DNA of 64,000 nucleotides from Pterobdella sp. o SKG-2022 (taxonomy: Eukaryota > Annelida > Clitellata > Hirudinida > Piscicolidae), in contig OZ038321.1 in NCBI GenBank assembly GCA_964035795.1, positions 17,375,548-17,439,547 on the forward strand, read 5' to 3'. Each line of letters begins with the position of its first letter. Within the stretch, counting starts at the first letter, position 1. Shown here piece after piece: positions 43,482 to 58,400 of this stretch. Both the position numbers and the translations under genes were made by a program. The notes under the pieces were generated by a model. It did not search any database and was not told the origin of the DNA. It saw nothing but the letters and a program-made list of their open reading frames with translations.

Positions 43482-46400
43482 ATGATGTTTCAAAAAATGT
43501 TCAAAGTGATGCTTGCATTTCCAATTATGTTTCTTTTGGCCTCTGTCGTTCCATCCAAAGGTTAAATTACTTTGCAATACTGTTCAACTGCATTTATATA
43601 AATTTGATAATAACTTGAAAAAATCATAAAAACTGTTTTATTAAACTAGGATTTGTTTATTTCGCTTTATTTTACGCAGAATATGAAATGGTATGTTTGA
43701 AAGGCATATATTAGAGGCATCGAGAGTTTTAATTAACGCTCCAATCGGGTGTTGCCTTCTCAAAACAAAACCACTGTATAAAACACAACATGGAACTCAT
43801 GAATAATTTTCTATTCATGGATGAAAAAAATAAGAATAAAAAGGGCTTGAATGGCAATAATTTTTATTCCACTAATACTATTACTACTTAAATTCTTTTA
43901 ATGGCTATTTTATATTGATATATTAAGAGTAATAAAATTGTTATTAAAAATTTTACATTCTATGTAAGTATTTGCAAACAAAAATCAGACTGAAATCTGT
44001 TTTTGAATACACTTAATATTACATTAAACACACCTTCGAAATACTAATTTTGAGGTATCAGTTAATTTTGAAAAATTAAAAAATAGATAAAATTTTGTAA
44101 ATAAAGGATTTTCAATTTCGAATGTATATACCTTTTATGAACTATAAAAACGTCCACTCCAATTACCCTGACACCGTTTTTGTTGTTTATAATTAGGTGA
44201 AAAATGTTTTCGAAAGTTTTTTCTCTTTTCGATGTTTTAAACTTTAGCTTTTAATTAAAGCTTAGTTTTTGGTTGAATTGAAGATTAAAAGAAAGAATAT
44301 TATAAAAAATGCATGAAACATTCAATAGGGCTCAAGATTTTATTTTATATTTTTCAACGTGGCCCAAAGAAGCATTATATGGACTAATGTTTTGACTTGA
44401 TGAACCTTGTTTTGCATGCAAAAAGTCTTGAGCATAGAAGTTAGCAATTCAAGATTCTTTTGGTTTTGTAATTTTTTTAGACTTTTTTTAGAAAGTTCAA
44501 AAAATATACTATTTTGTAGTTGGATTTATATTTGAATTATCTTTTATTTGTTACTAATACATTTTTAAACATTTGATTTATAAACTTTTATTTAGTTTCA
44601 ATTCGTTTTATATAAAAGTCAAAAAAATTATTTGTAATGAGGTGTTTTACAATGTTATCTAAAAAGGTGTTTTAACTAAATTCAATATTATCAATTGTGA
44701 TTTCAAAGCGATGTTAACTATTGGTAAAACCAAATGTGCTTGGCCCCTTTCAAATACGCCTCTAAACCTTACTGCACTATTTTTTCAAATAGAATGTTCA
44801 ACTTTTCATAGAAAAACTAAACAATAATTCGGAGATGAACAGCCAATTCTTGCTTGTTTGCATTTTGTACTAGCAGGCACTCTACAATGTTGTTTGAAGG
44901 GTTTTTTTAGCGCACAAGCTTCATAGAGCCCCTACTGCGACAGAACAAACACCTCAACGTTGAACGCCAAAAACAATGTCTTTTGAAACTTGTTCACAAA
45001 TTATGGAAACTTTTCATGAAAACTTTCAAACAGTTTTTGAATGGCAGGAATTGTTTCAAAACACCACTATAATATTTCTAAGCTATTAGTTATGAATGTT
45101 CTATTAATTCAAATAAACTAAATCGTAGTAACCAACGGTTTGTTAAAAACTGTGTCAAAGAGACTTGAATGTACAAAGCAGGTAGGCATTTATTTGTGTC
45201 CAGCAGAATATTAATTTCACAAAATGAAGTTTTTGTTTCAGTATATTATAACAATCAATCTTTTTTATAAATTTTTGTCAAAAAAAATTTTTTAGATTTT
45301 TGTTTATATCGAAAAGAAATTCACTTTTCAGAAAACTTTGTTTTTTACAAATCTTATTTGATGTGAGCTTTGGCATTTTCTAGTTTTTTATAATCACTAA
45401 AAGATTTTACAAGTTTTTCATAGTTTTAATAAGTTATAAACAAATAAAATGAACAAAACCCTTTTTAAACTTTGTTTTCAAAATTTAAAAAAAAATCTTC
45501 AAATTTTCTATTTATAAAAACCGAAAAAAAATGTGTTAGTTATGAAAGCTTATACTTCCAAAGTTTATACATTCAAAAGCTTATCATTATTTTAAGCAGA
45601 AAATATCTTTCCAATATTTGTGGAAACTTATTCCTCAAGTATTTAGCCTAACGAGCCTACCTGTAAGCGACGTCAAATCAAGAAGTTGTTTCTTGAAGCT
45701 TCGAAATTTTTCTGTAAATTTTGTTTATTATTATGAATAAACCAATTTTTCAAAATATTCCAGAGTATTTTTCGAATGTTTTTGATTTTTCAGGCGCTAA
45801 CAATATTTTCGTATTTTACGGAATTCTGAATACTTTTAAATAAAAACATAATTTTAGTACGTTTCTCATTAGAGATTCGTTGAAAAATCAAACATAATTC
45901 AAACGGAGTTTGTGTTTTTCCCTCATGATATTGAAAGTTATAACAAATGCACCCAATCAAAAAACTTTTTAAATATGCTTCGAATACATGACAATTCTTT
46001 TTGTTAATATTTTAAAAATTTAACAAGAAAAGCAAGTATAGAAAAATTGCTTTGATGCCCAGACGTAAATGATAAAAAATCGAAAATCTCCGGCTTGCTG
46101 AAATATTTAAAAACATATATTTGAATGAAAGCAAAAAGAATTTCATTAGAAAATTGAGCAGAATGCGTTTTCAAGCACAAAATCTCACTATGGAATTGAA
46201 CATTAAAACTAAAAATTAAAATATGAAAGAAAATAGAAGCACTTGGAAATATCGAGGAAGCAAAATATTCACAAGCGTTAACGCGCTGGGCTCTTTGATG
46301 TGAGCTGATCGATGCAAAAAGTGACTTCTCTTAGTACCATCATATATTAAATTCTTTTACATAAAAACACAATAAAATATCTACCAAAGTTTGCATGTAA

Positions 46401-49400
46401 TTTTTTTAATTTTCACATTCACTTTTAAATTGGCTTACATTCAAAACTTCAATTTTTATGGACTGGATCATTTGAAAGTTTCGATTTTTTCCCTGGTATT
46501 TAGTATTCTTTGAAATGTTTTGAAATATTTAATTTCATGATTTGTTAAATTACGAATGAAATTTGATAATGCGAAAAAATTTTTTAGTGAGTTGAATGGA
46601 AATTCTACGAAAATATTCTGGTGGAAAAGAAAAATGCAACTTTGAGGAAAGGTACTGAAAAAACACTTAGATCTGCTTAGCTTTAAGTCTTGATTTGTTG
46701 CCGATTAAACACTACTCTACTTAAATACAAATACTGGGAATGAGCTTTCTACCAGTTCTCACTTCACTCATGCTTTATGGGACTTATAACTGTAAAGTAA
46801 GTAAGATACTTGATTGAATTACCATATAAAACAGAATAAAAAAAAGATTTTTTAAAGCCAATCTTGTCTTTTTACTGCAAAAACTTTTGCAATTGATGAA
46901 AGTGATAAAAAATTATTGAAGATCAAAGGTAAGAAACTTATGAATAGTTTGTTTGAACAAAAGTTAATAAAAAATGGAAGTATTAAATAGAAAATAATTT
47001 GAGTTCCCAGATCCACGAGTCTTTACAACTCTCCATGCCATTTTTACACTTTGAAATTCTTATTAAATTCCAATTAAAACGAATTTTAATTTTTATCTTT
47101 TTATTTTCGTTCAAATTGAGACAAACATAAGAGGGATAGTGAGGATGGGAAAAAGATTAAGTACGGTTATACGTTTCCGAATATAAATGCAAAAATTATG
47201 TTACTCTTGGAGTTTTGATATAAAAAAAGTGAAAAAAAAGATTTTTTAGTAAACTTTAAAACATTATCCCAGACTAAAAAATTATTCCACTGCAATGAAT
47301 TTGCTTGCTTGTGTAATTTGATGACTAATTTATTCTTTTCAACTAGTATTTAAGTGTCAGCTATTTAACATCGGTGGCTTTTTTGAAGTAGATATTAAGC
47401 TTTGAAAAGAAAATAATTAAGAATCAAGCTGATAATATTATGGAAAATATGTTTTGTGTATTTTTTTAAAATTTCATTCCAATTATTCAGGTTGTAGTGA
47501 TTTCATAAAGTACATGCCCACCTCAGAATAACAAATGCCTTGTAGAACTGCAGGAATTTGAATGACGCTGAACAAAAGCACAAAAAAATGAAATATAAAA
47601 AGATGTTTGTATCTAACCACAATTATTAAATGTAATGAAAAAGATGGGGTTTCTTGGGAAAAATGTACCGAAATTTTTTTGAAATTGAGTTATGTAGTTA
47701 TATAAATAAGTTTGCTCATTTGTTCAAGTAAAGGTGCATTTATAGGCAAAAGATAATAAAACATATCTAAGCAATAAAAACTATATTCAAAACTACAAAA
47801 AATAGAATGAATTATATATATTTCTATTTGTATAAAATCACATTAAATATATTCATAAATAAATTAAATGGAACTTTGGTTAAGAAAAAAGAAGCTTTAA
47901 ATTAACAACGTTCAAACAATACAACTCAACGTTGAAAAGTTTTTTAAATAAAAAAATGAAACTTAAATACACACCATTTAAAAAATCTATAAAAAAAATT
48001 CAAAAATTAAAAAAAAAATGAATCAGAAATGGAATATATAAAATAAAAATATGAACATAGCAGGCATGAACAGCGCAAAAACCTCTGAATTGTTATGCAG
48101 TGGACGCAGTCATCGAATAAAGGAGATATGCCTCCATCGAAAGATTTGATTCTTTGGAGGAAAGATGTAATGCTTTAAACGCCGTTGCAACTATAAAATA
48201 GTCTAGCTAGATGCAAAATAAATAGAAGCGTCTTACTTATTGGGAAGCCATAAACAAGGAAACAGTGTTCGATTAAGACATTCTGAAAATAATTGATTGT
48301 AAAAAATGATGAAAAAGTTAGTAAGTGAACTATTTAGACGTTTTCAACTTTATAATTATTTTTTATTGAATATGAACCTTTAATGATCTTCACGTACAAC
48401 AACCAATCTTGAAATATAAATCCAAGAGAAAGTTTCAGAATAAATACTAGAAGTTTTAGAAATACAATATACCTTCTTGTGTTTTATATTTCATATCATA
48501 GTTCTACACACTTCATTATCGCTGCATATTTGTTAATGTATTACACAGTTCACAAACTAGGTTTCAGCAGAGGCTCTTAAAATGTGGGTAAACTGGTTAA
48601 TACCGGCTGTTATAGATGGACGAGTTTTGAGATGCTCAAAATTTTTTTAAGTTATAATACCCAGTTTAACTGATAACCAGTGTGTGAAGGTCTTAGAAGT
48701 TCGTTTTTTTGAAGGGAGAGATTGTATAAGAGGGTGGTTCGAATAAGCTCAAAAGTGCATATCAAAATAAATTGAGACTGGGATCTTTGGTAGCTGGTGT
48801 AGGCGACCAAAAAACAACCGATTAAAACTTATTTTATAAAAAATGTGCTCAGTTTTGTTTTAAAATGAAAAACTTAGACAATTTCCAAAAAGCATGCTTT
48901 TTGAGTTTTCAAAAATTATAAATTTCGTGTGTATACCATTTTTATCACTAGTGACATCAAAACAGACAGGTAGTGAAAAGGTTAAGATAAGCAAAAGAAC
49001 ATTTTATGGCGAGATATTGTAAAGTACGTCAATGTACTGAAGGGAAATGATGAAGTTGAAATTGGGTATGAAACAATTTTAATAAATTTATGAGTGAAAA
49101 CCAAATAATAGGAAGAACCTATTTGAATTGGTAGTTTGAGCAAATATGTACAAGCTTTGAAATATCTCAAATGTTTGGCATTGAATGAGATGTTTTTAAT
49201 ACAGATTGTTTTTGAAATCATTTCTCAATTTTTTTCATTCAAAAGGCTTATAGAAGTATTTAATATGAAAAATTGTATTACAAAAGCTAGTATTAAAGTT
49301 TGAATTAAAAGACCATTTTTATTCTCGTTTTTTGAAAACTACAACCAAAATTTTTGAAGGTTTTTTTCAAACAGTTTACGTTATAGTACTTTGTTTCATT

Positions 49401-52400
49401 TTTATGTAATTAATGAAATACTATTGAAAAACACATAATTTCACGTCAATTTATTTAACATTCTTTATGTACTAAAATCAATACCCACCTATAACACAAC
49501 ATTTTTTCGCAATCATTTAAATGCTCGTGTGACCGATGTTTTTTTGCTGTCTAGTTTCTTTCATATGCAAATGTATAAAAAATAACAGGCTCGCCTCCAC
49601 AAGAAGTCTTTTATGATGTTTTCTGTTTTGCCATAAATTAATTTTGGCCATTTATCAATGAATACTTTTTTCACCCAAGCTCGTGCGTTTTGTTGGAAAA
49701 AATACTTTTTCGGCTTATTAAAAATTTGAGCAGTGAAAAAATCAACGATCTTGCATGAAATAATCAATAAATTTAAAATAATGGAAAAGATCGATGAATT
49801 TAATTTATTTTTAAGAGGTAGAAATCGAATAATTTATATTAAATAAAGCTGAAAAGCTATTTGAAAATGTAAACGCGCAAGCTCTTGAATTTCTTAAAAT
49901 CGCTTTTATGAAATCAAAATGAATATCAGAACAAACAGAGAAAAAAATGCAGAATGGAAATTAGAAGGAATGCAAGGGAAAGGGAAGCATAAATAGCGTT
50001 GAAGGGTGCCCATCGCTCCTCATGACACGTTCTTTCGCTTTTGCTCGGCTCTCTCAAGCGTCCAAACTGCTTTCATTGTCTTTTTATATTTCGGTTTTTA
50101 ACTTGCTTTTTTAAATGTTTTATTGAAAGAAATTTTGGAATATAACCGGGTTATGTTGTAGCTAGTCTTCAAGTATTGAAAGAGAATGTTAGAGAAGTTT
50201 TTTAAATTAAGGCGAGTATTTTTATTCAAAAAATAAACTTTTTCTAATTTGAGTTTTCAAAATTTTCCATGTTCAGTTCTTCAAAGACGGGAAAAATTTT
50301 TATCTTTTGAAGTTTTCCATTTTATTAAAATGAAAAATTTGTTGGAAACTCAAAAAACTTAAATGTTTTTTTGTTGCAATTTACGAAAAAAAACTAAAAC
50401 AAATATTGACATTCAAACAAAAAATGTTTGAAAATAAAAATAATTTTTGTTTTAATTCACAAAAAGTATTTATACTTTGATTTTGGAAGTGCAATTCAAA
50501 AGTCATAACATAAAAAGCAAAGAAAAAGCTTTTACAACCTGCTTTTCAAATATCCTTTTTAAATTACTTGGAATCACAAAATGAACTTTTAATTATAAGC
50601 ATATGACAATACATTTGTTTAAAACTTAAGCTTATTTCAACTTTTGTGAGAATTTCATGCATTTTCAAATAATCTGTTACAAAAACCTTTTCTTTCAAGC
50701 AAGCTGACACATATATTTTCATTTGAAAACTTATGATGAATTTAAAATTTCAACTCTAACACAAAACAGTTTAATTGCTAATGATCACATTGAATTTATT
50801 CTTCATGATAAGTAAAAATTGTTTAATACTATAACATTTTTATTGCTAACAAATACTGCCTTCAATGAAGCTCATCATCACTTCATGAATTGTTTCAAAA
50901 TGAATTTGTAAACACTGCACCAAGTTTTTAACACCACAGAACTATATCTTCAAATGTATATTTATTAAACAAATATATTTTCAACTGTGAAAACAAATTG
51001 TGGAATTTTCTCATGAAAAAACTTTAAAACTTAAGATTCCAGGAAAAAGTTATTTATAGAAATGAAAAAATTTGTATCTAAATGATAAAATAAATTCCCT
51101 TTTAAACGCTTTCAAAAAACCACATATGTCGTCAAATTAAAACTAACTTGTATCTAAAAAACATTGGAAACGCTTCAAATCTTTATAAAACTCAGTTCAT
51201 ATTAATCACAGATAAGTTGAAACTCGTACGAATTCATTTCATAACGAACTTTTTTAATCTATCTCAAACTTTCATTCACATACGATATGTCAACCCCTCC
51301 ACACCTACATGTATGTGTGCACAAAACAACATGTGGTCACTCATCAGTTATCAAACTGCCTTCTCAATGATTAATTTGTTTCTCAATATGCTTCAGTCAA
51401 ACAATATATTTGTTAGACATTTGAAGATTATGGCGCTTGATTTGAAGCGATGTTTCGGTATGACTTGCATGTCTTGTTTGAGAAATGCTTGAAACGTTTG
51501 TACTTTTGATTTTTACAAGCGAAAGTAACAAATAAAAATTTTTTAAATAAAAAATCAATTAGTGTTCACTAATTTGTAGTTTGAAATTTTTTCATTTGAC
51601 CCATGTTCACGTTAAACTTAGTATAAAATTGAATTTAATATTCAGCATGAGCTAAAATGTTTTTGTAAAACATCCATTCAATCACATTTTAAGCACCCTT
51701 ATAATCATTTCCCAATCCAACATTTTCAAGTCATTTTCATTAGAATTCTTTTTATTCCAAAATATTTTTTAAATACTTGCATATTAGTTAATTTATAAGA
51801 ACAATTGACAGTAAATTATTTGGAGCTTATTATTGTCAATATTTCTTCAAACAATATCTTACGAGTCGCTTTGGAATGTACATGAATAGTGATCTAACTC
51901 AATATAAAGTCATGTACAAATAAATGATTCAACAAAGAAATTGCATTTGCGTTTAATTGTTGTTGGGATACTTTCATGTACCTCTGTAAAACAAAAGATT
52001 CAATTGATCAGAGTCTAAGCCTTGATTTCATTTAAAATCATTTTCCTATAATTCAGGGGTTTAAGTTTCATGGAATCTCAACAAAATCCCTTATAAAAAC
52101 AGTGCACACAAGTAGGAGATCAATTAGTCTATAACGTAGTTCATTAACAGCAAGGCTTATTGAAAAAATTACAGTACATTATCATGTACCTAACAAAAAT
52201 TAACAAAGTTTTTACTAAAGCTAACCGACCTTATCAAATACTTGATAACGTAGTTTGGTACAAAAAAAACCTCAAGGCAACAAATCTGTGCTGCTAAAGA
52301 AACAAAACAAAATCATGTTTGAGCATCATAAAACCAACTACTACCTGTGTAAGAGTTTTTTTCGCTATAATGTTGCTTTTAGAACAAAATGACTTGTGAC

Positions 52401-55400
52401 CAGACGAATGATCAAAGCTATCATCAGTTAATTATTAATAACATTAAGTTTTTTCATTCATTTCATACTTGAAGCATTTATGTCACAAAGAGTTATTTAA
52501 ATGATTATTTCACAGAAGTTGAAGAAGTCTCAAGTGTAGATGACAGCTCTGTACAAACAACTTTTAACAATCTTCCGCACAATTCTTTCAAGTCAAATGA
52601 CAATAATAAGTTAGAAAAAAATAATAAAACAAAAAATAAAAAAATGATGATATTGGAAGCGTTTTGTGAAACAGAAATCTTTCATGTGAGTAAAATGTTT
52701 TGATAGAAGCAAAGTAAAACTCAGTGTCTTTACAGTTTTAAAGTTTATAAATATTTATATAAATAATAGATAGCACTAGAAGTAGTTAGGTATTTTTTCA
52801 TATAATTTTTACTTTGCACAAAGGCATCATGTCCACAGAAGAACCAAGTAATTCAGATACAAAAGGCCTCTTATGGTCGGATGAGAATGAATCGGTTTGT
52901 CATTAAGAACTTTTTTTTAAAACGTTATGAATTGAATATAATTCATGAATCATCATTATGTGAAGGTGCGTCAGATTAAACTACGGGCACATAGGCTGCC
53001 AAAACGACGCCACTTATCTCTTGGCTGGCAAATGCGATGGCAAGCGCAAGTGCGATGTGCGGGTACCAGATAAAATGCTGGCTAATCTCAATCCTTGCCC
53101 CAACGACCTGAAACCTTATCTCGAAGTCGCTTTTGCCTGCTTGCAAGGTTTCAATCTTATAATATTAAATTTTTATTCATAATACATCTTCAAAATATTT
53201 GAAATATAATCATTTTTTCAATTTTACTTTCGATTTTTGTACATGGCTCTCAAAATTGTAGACCTGAAATCATAAATTATTTACTCGCTCACAGTTGAAC
53301 TTCCAGAAAGGGCGTGTCCCAAGCGAGAATCTGATGAACCTGAAATGCTTATTGAAGCGCCAATAAAAAAATTACAACGTGCTATACCCACTCCACCTAC
53401 CCATCCATTTCCGACTATCTTTAATAGCAGGTATGCTAGATCGATCTTATTTGAAGCCGTCAAAAAAAACATTAAGCCAATAAAAAAGAACAGAACAACT
53501 CTAAATATGGATTACCAACATGACTCAAGATTTGAAAGTTTTACATTGAAAAATCTCTTAAAAACACTTTTTAATAAAACCAAAAAAAACAAAACCAACA
53601 ATAAAAACGGTATTAATACGATTGAAAAATATATTGAAAAATTGAAGACCGAAGAAGAACCATCAATATACATGAAATATTGTAGCTATTTGAAAAATGA
53701 AACTAATATGACATATAATCAAGAAAGGAGTTATTCTATCCCTATCAACTGCAATGATTTTACCAATAAATTTGAAGAAACGTCGATGATGAATGTTAAT
53801 GATAAGCAAAAAATGGAACAAAGAGAAATGATAAATGGAAAAATTAACTATGTTGATAAGCATGAGAATGATAAAAAATTCAATGATATGATAAATGAAA
53901 GTGAACATTACGCAACTCGGAGAAAAAAACAAAAAAAAAATCTAAATATAAAATCAAATAAAATTTCAAAATCCCGTAAAAGATCATCTTTAAACGAAAA
54001 TCAAAACAAGTTTAGATCGAGTTTAATCGTTTTAAATGAAAAAAACCAAAAAACAAAATATTTGAAAAAAAATTCAAGTAAAAGTTTGCAAGAAACTAAA
54101 AACACCGTGCTAAATGACAAAACATATTTGAATAGCGTCACGTCTCTTGACAAGCCTACAAATAATAATGCTTTGATAGGAGGTATCTTAGCCTACGTGA
54201 CCACGGAACAGACCAACTGCGGCTCTACTCATTCCCCTTGGTTCATCAAAGTCCTCAAAGGACAAAAAATACAGTTAAAATTAATTAACAATTTTTTTGA
54301 CATCAATTATATACAAATATTTGAGAAAACTACCAAAATTAAATTGCCAAACGGTGAAATTAATCATCCGAAAAGTGGAAACGATTATGCTAAAAATTCT
54401 AGCAAAAGACTAATGGGTGAAAAAAATAATAATCATTATAACAGTAATGACAACAATAATAAAACTAATATCAATGGCAATAATGATGATAGTGTGGTAA
54501 ACTTGGGACGTGTGGATGGTTGTGCGTTGTTGGTGCTGCTGCAAGAAGAGAGTGCCGAGGCAGAGGCAGTCAAGGTTAAATTAGTGCATAACTAACTACA
54601 ATGATGCAAAAAGCAATTCAAACTGCGCTGTGGTTAAAATACTTTATCGTTATTTTTAGAGATAATTATTGCGCATTGTCTGAAATATTTAAATGTTTTA
54701 AATTTGTCAAGTGTTGGAAGTACTGGTTGATATAAATTTGAAATTCTGCGTGTGAAAAATGAGTAGATTGCTAAATATTTATGAACTTCAATTTTGAGAA
54801 TTTGTTGATATTTCATATTTTTAATATATTTAACAACTTTCGAAAAAAAAATTTTTATTAAGTCATTTTTTTGATTTAATTTTTTAAAATAAAAATTTTT
54901 TGTATATTTATTCAAAAGTTTTTCTAATGAAAACTTTTTTGATGAAGATCAACAAGAATGATGGAAAAATCCTTTAAAAACCCTGATTAATAAAAATGAA
55001 AAAAACTAGGTCAAGGTATCATAACTCACACCTTGCAGGTCAGTCAGATGACCTTATGCAAAGGTCGAACAACATCCAGTCATGTGACCCGTTCTAATTG
55101 GGTCAAGGTCACATTTATAGGTCAAGCCGTTACTAGTCCCAGCAAATACTCCATTTTACAATACAATGGTTCGTATAATGTTTTTTTTTCTTAGTTGTTT
55201 TTTAAGCTCGGAAAAGTAATTTATAAATTGCCAAAAGATTTTCTAAGCCAAAATATATTTTTGGGACTGAAGATAAATGTAGATAAATTTTTCAATGAAT
55301 TTTATGAAAAATAGTTTAAGAATTGTTTACGGCAATGTTAAATAATATGAAAAAAAACCTTTATCCAAGAAAAATTTTGAAATTCAAAAGATATAAACAC

Positions 55401-58400
55401 GGATAACAATAAAACAACTTAGCCTGTCTTTTGCTGATTAAATTTTTTAGCCGATTTACAGCTTCTTAGTCTTTTTTAAAATTCAAGTTATTGAATATAA
55501 ATGAATCTAATTTATCAATTTTCATATTTATCACAATCCAAAAAAAGATAGTGAAGATCTCAAACTCACTTGCTCTATATCTTTCATAACTTTATCTTTT
55601 TCAAAAAGGATACAAGAACAATCATTTCATAATCTAAATTTTTCGATATAATATTTATTATAGAACTTTGCTTCGAAACAATAAATTATTAAAATTTATA
55701 AAAATTGACTAAACTTATCTTTCAAAGCTTTTCCCAGCGTAACAAAAACATTAATCTTTTGAAAACTTTTGTGTTCACGAAATTCTAACAAAAAAATGAG
55801 TATATGATATTTCCAATGCAGAATGATTAATTACTTAAACTTAATTAACACTTGGGTTCATCATTCATACATTAAAAAATAATTTAACTTAACTTACTTA
55901 TGCCCACTTTTAATTAAATTAAATTATTTAGATAAATTTGCACTTACTCTTCGATATTCCATTATATTATCATATTACAAAAATATATTTTTCAGCAACT
56001 TTCATCTGCCATCTTGTTGTTTAGAGGATAATTTCACTCTTCTATCAATCTTAATTTAACAGCTCAATAGACTAATTGTTATATATTCCGATAGTTTGAT
56101 TATTATATTCAATGGAATGATCACCTGGCAGTTGTAGGTTGCATGGACCTCCCTATGCCTGGGTGGCAAAGAACATCTGAAAAGCATGCCCTTATCTTCT
56201 GTAACAACCAAAATATCAAAAACAGTCCAGAAAATGATTTTGAAAATATTATTGCTTTTACTGGAAGCCATTATGGGAAAAAAAATAAAAGCGGAAATTT
56301 TGAGAAACAAAACACGAGTTACATGTCTGCTAAGAACAAAAATTCAAGTGAAAGAATCAAGATTTTCAAAAAAAACAACGAAAAAAATAATAAAAACGTT
56401 AATAATGCCAATAAAAATAATTACCCAAGCCAATGGGTTGAGTTGGCGTGTAATGGAAACGAATGGACGGGCTTCGAAAAGTGTTCTTCAAGTTACTACC
56501 ATTGTTATTTTGAAAACTTTTCACTATATAATTAGTTTTAAAAAATTTTCCTTTTTATAGTGACAGAATATTTGTATAAATTTTCAATTTAATTTTTTAT
56601 TTTGAATTTATTTTTGATTAAAATAAAATTTGCATTATTTACACGGCATACACTATATAGAATAGAAACATATTTATTGATACAAAAAAGATCTATCATG
56701 AAATCCTATAAAAAATTTATATGATGAGCAAAAAATGAAGCTTTTTGAGATTTAAAAAATGATTGATAATGAAATAAATTCATGGTAAAGGGGATGACTT
56801 GAACGTTGGAACGACAACGACAAGACAGCTTATATTCACATCCGTCCACCATCCTCCGATGCTTCTCTCTTTTGGTCATTTTCATTTTAAATCGTTTTTT
56901 GCAAGTTTTGTGTTCAAAATTTCAACTGATAGTAATGATCTGAAATTCATATATTTTGTAATGATATGCCCAAAATTTAAAGAAACGCTCAAAGGCATTT
57001 GTCACTTTGAATGCTTATTTCAAAGTTTACAAATTCTGCTTGTCCAACTATTTCCAAGTTTCACAAATCCATATATATTTTTCATGATATTACTGTACTT
57101 TTGAAAAAAGATTATTTCATTTTAATTTTTTTCATTAAAAACTAACGAAGTTGGGATGTTTTGTTCACACCACGAAATCAAAATTGCAAGAAATATTTTG
57201 ATTAAAGCAAGCTTATAGTGAAGTTTTTTTTAACTTTTTTGAACCTCAACAATAAAACTACAAAACTCGCAAGCGCTTTGGAGCATTTAAAAGGGAGCTT
57301 TTTTACTGCACGAATTAGCTCAGATTATCCCAAAAAGGGTTCACTTTTGGATAAATAGTGATTATATTTTTTCAAAAGTAGCCAGAATAGCAAAAGACTA
57401 TGAGAAACTTTTATATAAAAGTGCAGTAAATATTTCTTTAATATTTTTTTGTGCGATCATTAATCTTAGTAAACTTTAAATCTTTTGATTAACCTATCAA
57501 ATTAGAGTTATTTTGAGTTCAAGTTGTAAAAACGTTTCAAAGTTTGAATTTTTCACCCTTAAAGAATCCCGCTAATGCCAAAATAAATCCGTAAGATAAT
57601 GTCATTAGCTTTATAGAGTCAATGTTCAGCGAGTCTGAATGAATATGTAGACATGTTGCACCCCGACAGGAGTTTCTATAAGCATCATAATGCTCCTCAC
57701 GGTTCTCATTGGCACTTCAGTCTTGTGTTGTGGACTTTTCCTTGCTAAAAAGTATCTTCAACCAAACAATATTTTTACTGTTTATAAACAATAAAGAAAG
57801 TTTTAAAAGAAAAAATAAAATTTGTTTTTGATGGATTTGAATAGTTCGTTTAAAAAAAAGCTAATTTCCCATTTTTTTAAAATTTAAATTATTTTTCTTA
57901 TATAACCATAAAACTATTGAAAAACTTGACAAACTGAGAATGTAAATTATGCATAAATAAAACCTTTTGAGAAAATATCATATACCGTAATACCCAGGTC
58001 GGAAGTGTTAGTAGGAGATGAAATGACAGAACTAACAGCAAATCAGCAATCTCCTTCTTACAACACTTCCACCTACCTCAACTACGGCTCTCTGGCCCAC
58101 GATGGCAGATGCGGTAGTCACATGGTTGCCTGTATCAATCCCAAGAACAAAGTTGTTGTGTCCCACCAACTGTACAATTGCTTCAACCAAAGTTTGACAA
58201 TGAATTTGGAAATTTTAATTTCTATAGAAATAGGATTAAAAAAAATTAGCTCTAATTTTCAAGTTGAGTTTCAATCATCAATAAAAATTCATTGAAACTT
58301 GAATCTTTATTCAACATGCGATTCGAAAGTTTAGAAACATTTTGGCGAACACCCATGCAGACCACCACGCCACCATTCAGCCCATCTTTGAAGGCCATTG

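Noticed and set aside
43677..43687. 11-nt micro-exon between TTTTACGCAG and GTATGT after the signal exon
   Set aside because: Including it would shift the following exon into a frame with an early stop.
48590..48680. Weak inverted repeat around TAAACTGG / CCAGTTTA
   Set aside because: Short, mismatched arms; not distinguishable from chance in AT-rich sequence.
51148..51492. 114-residue plus-strand open frame in the 9-kb intron
   Set aside because: No domain, no splice context, composition typical of chance frames in this DNA.
52215..52260. Small hairpins (TTATCAA/TTGATAA) near the second lectin exon
   Set aside because: Seven-base stems are expected by chance at this base composition.
52830..52894. 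Start codon at 52830 giving MSTEEPSNSDTKGLLW as a gene start
   Set aside because: Wrong frame. Shifting the frame turns the same exon into SUEL lectin sequence (CPQKNQVIQIQKASYGR) that joins both neighbours in phase.
53663..54915. Minus-strand open frames opposite the lectin/CUB gene
   Set aside because: Ile/Phe-rich mirror frames of the Lys/Asn-rich coding strand.
55008..55124. Cluster of AGGTCA/TGACCT half-sites (including TCAAGGTCA) resembling a nuclear-receptor enhancer
   Set aside because: Most of it falls inside the in-phase CUB exon 55039-55168, where the sequence reads as conserved protein (VTRSNWVKVTFIG). Coding constraint explains the repeated GGTCA better than regulation.
56186..56560. 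Overlapping plus-strand open frame in the sushi exon region
   Set aside because: Shadow of the real frame; it lacks the Cys/Trp pattern and is Lys/Ile-rich by composition only.
58006..58191. Exon start at 58006 (GGAAG/TG) joined directly to the sushi exon
   Set aside because: An 82-nt hydrophobic exon at 57670-57751 fits the phases on both sides and makes GTCGG at 57998 the natural acceptor, so direct joining is unnecessary.
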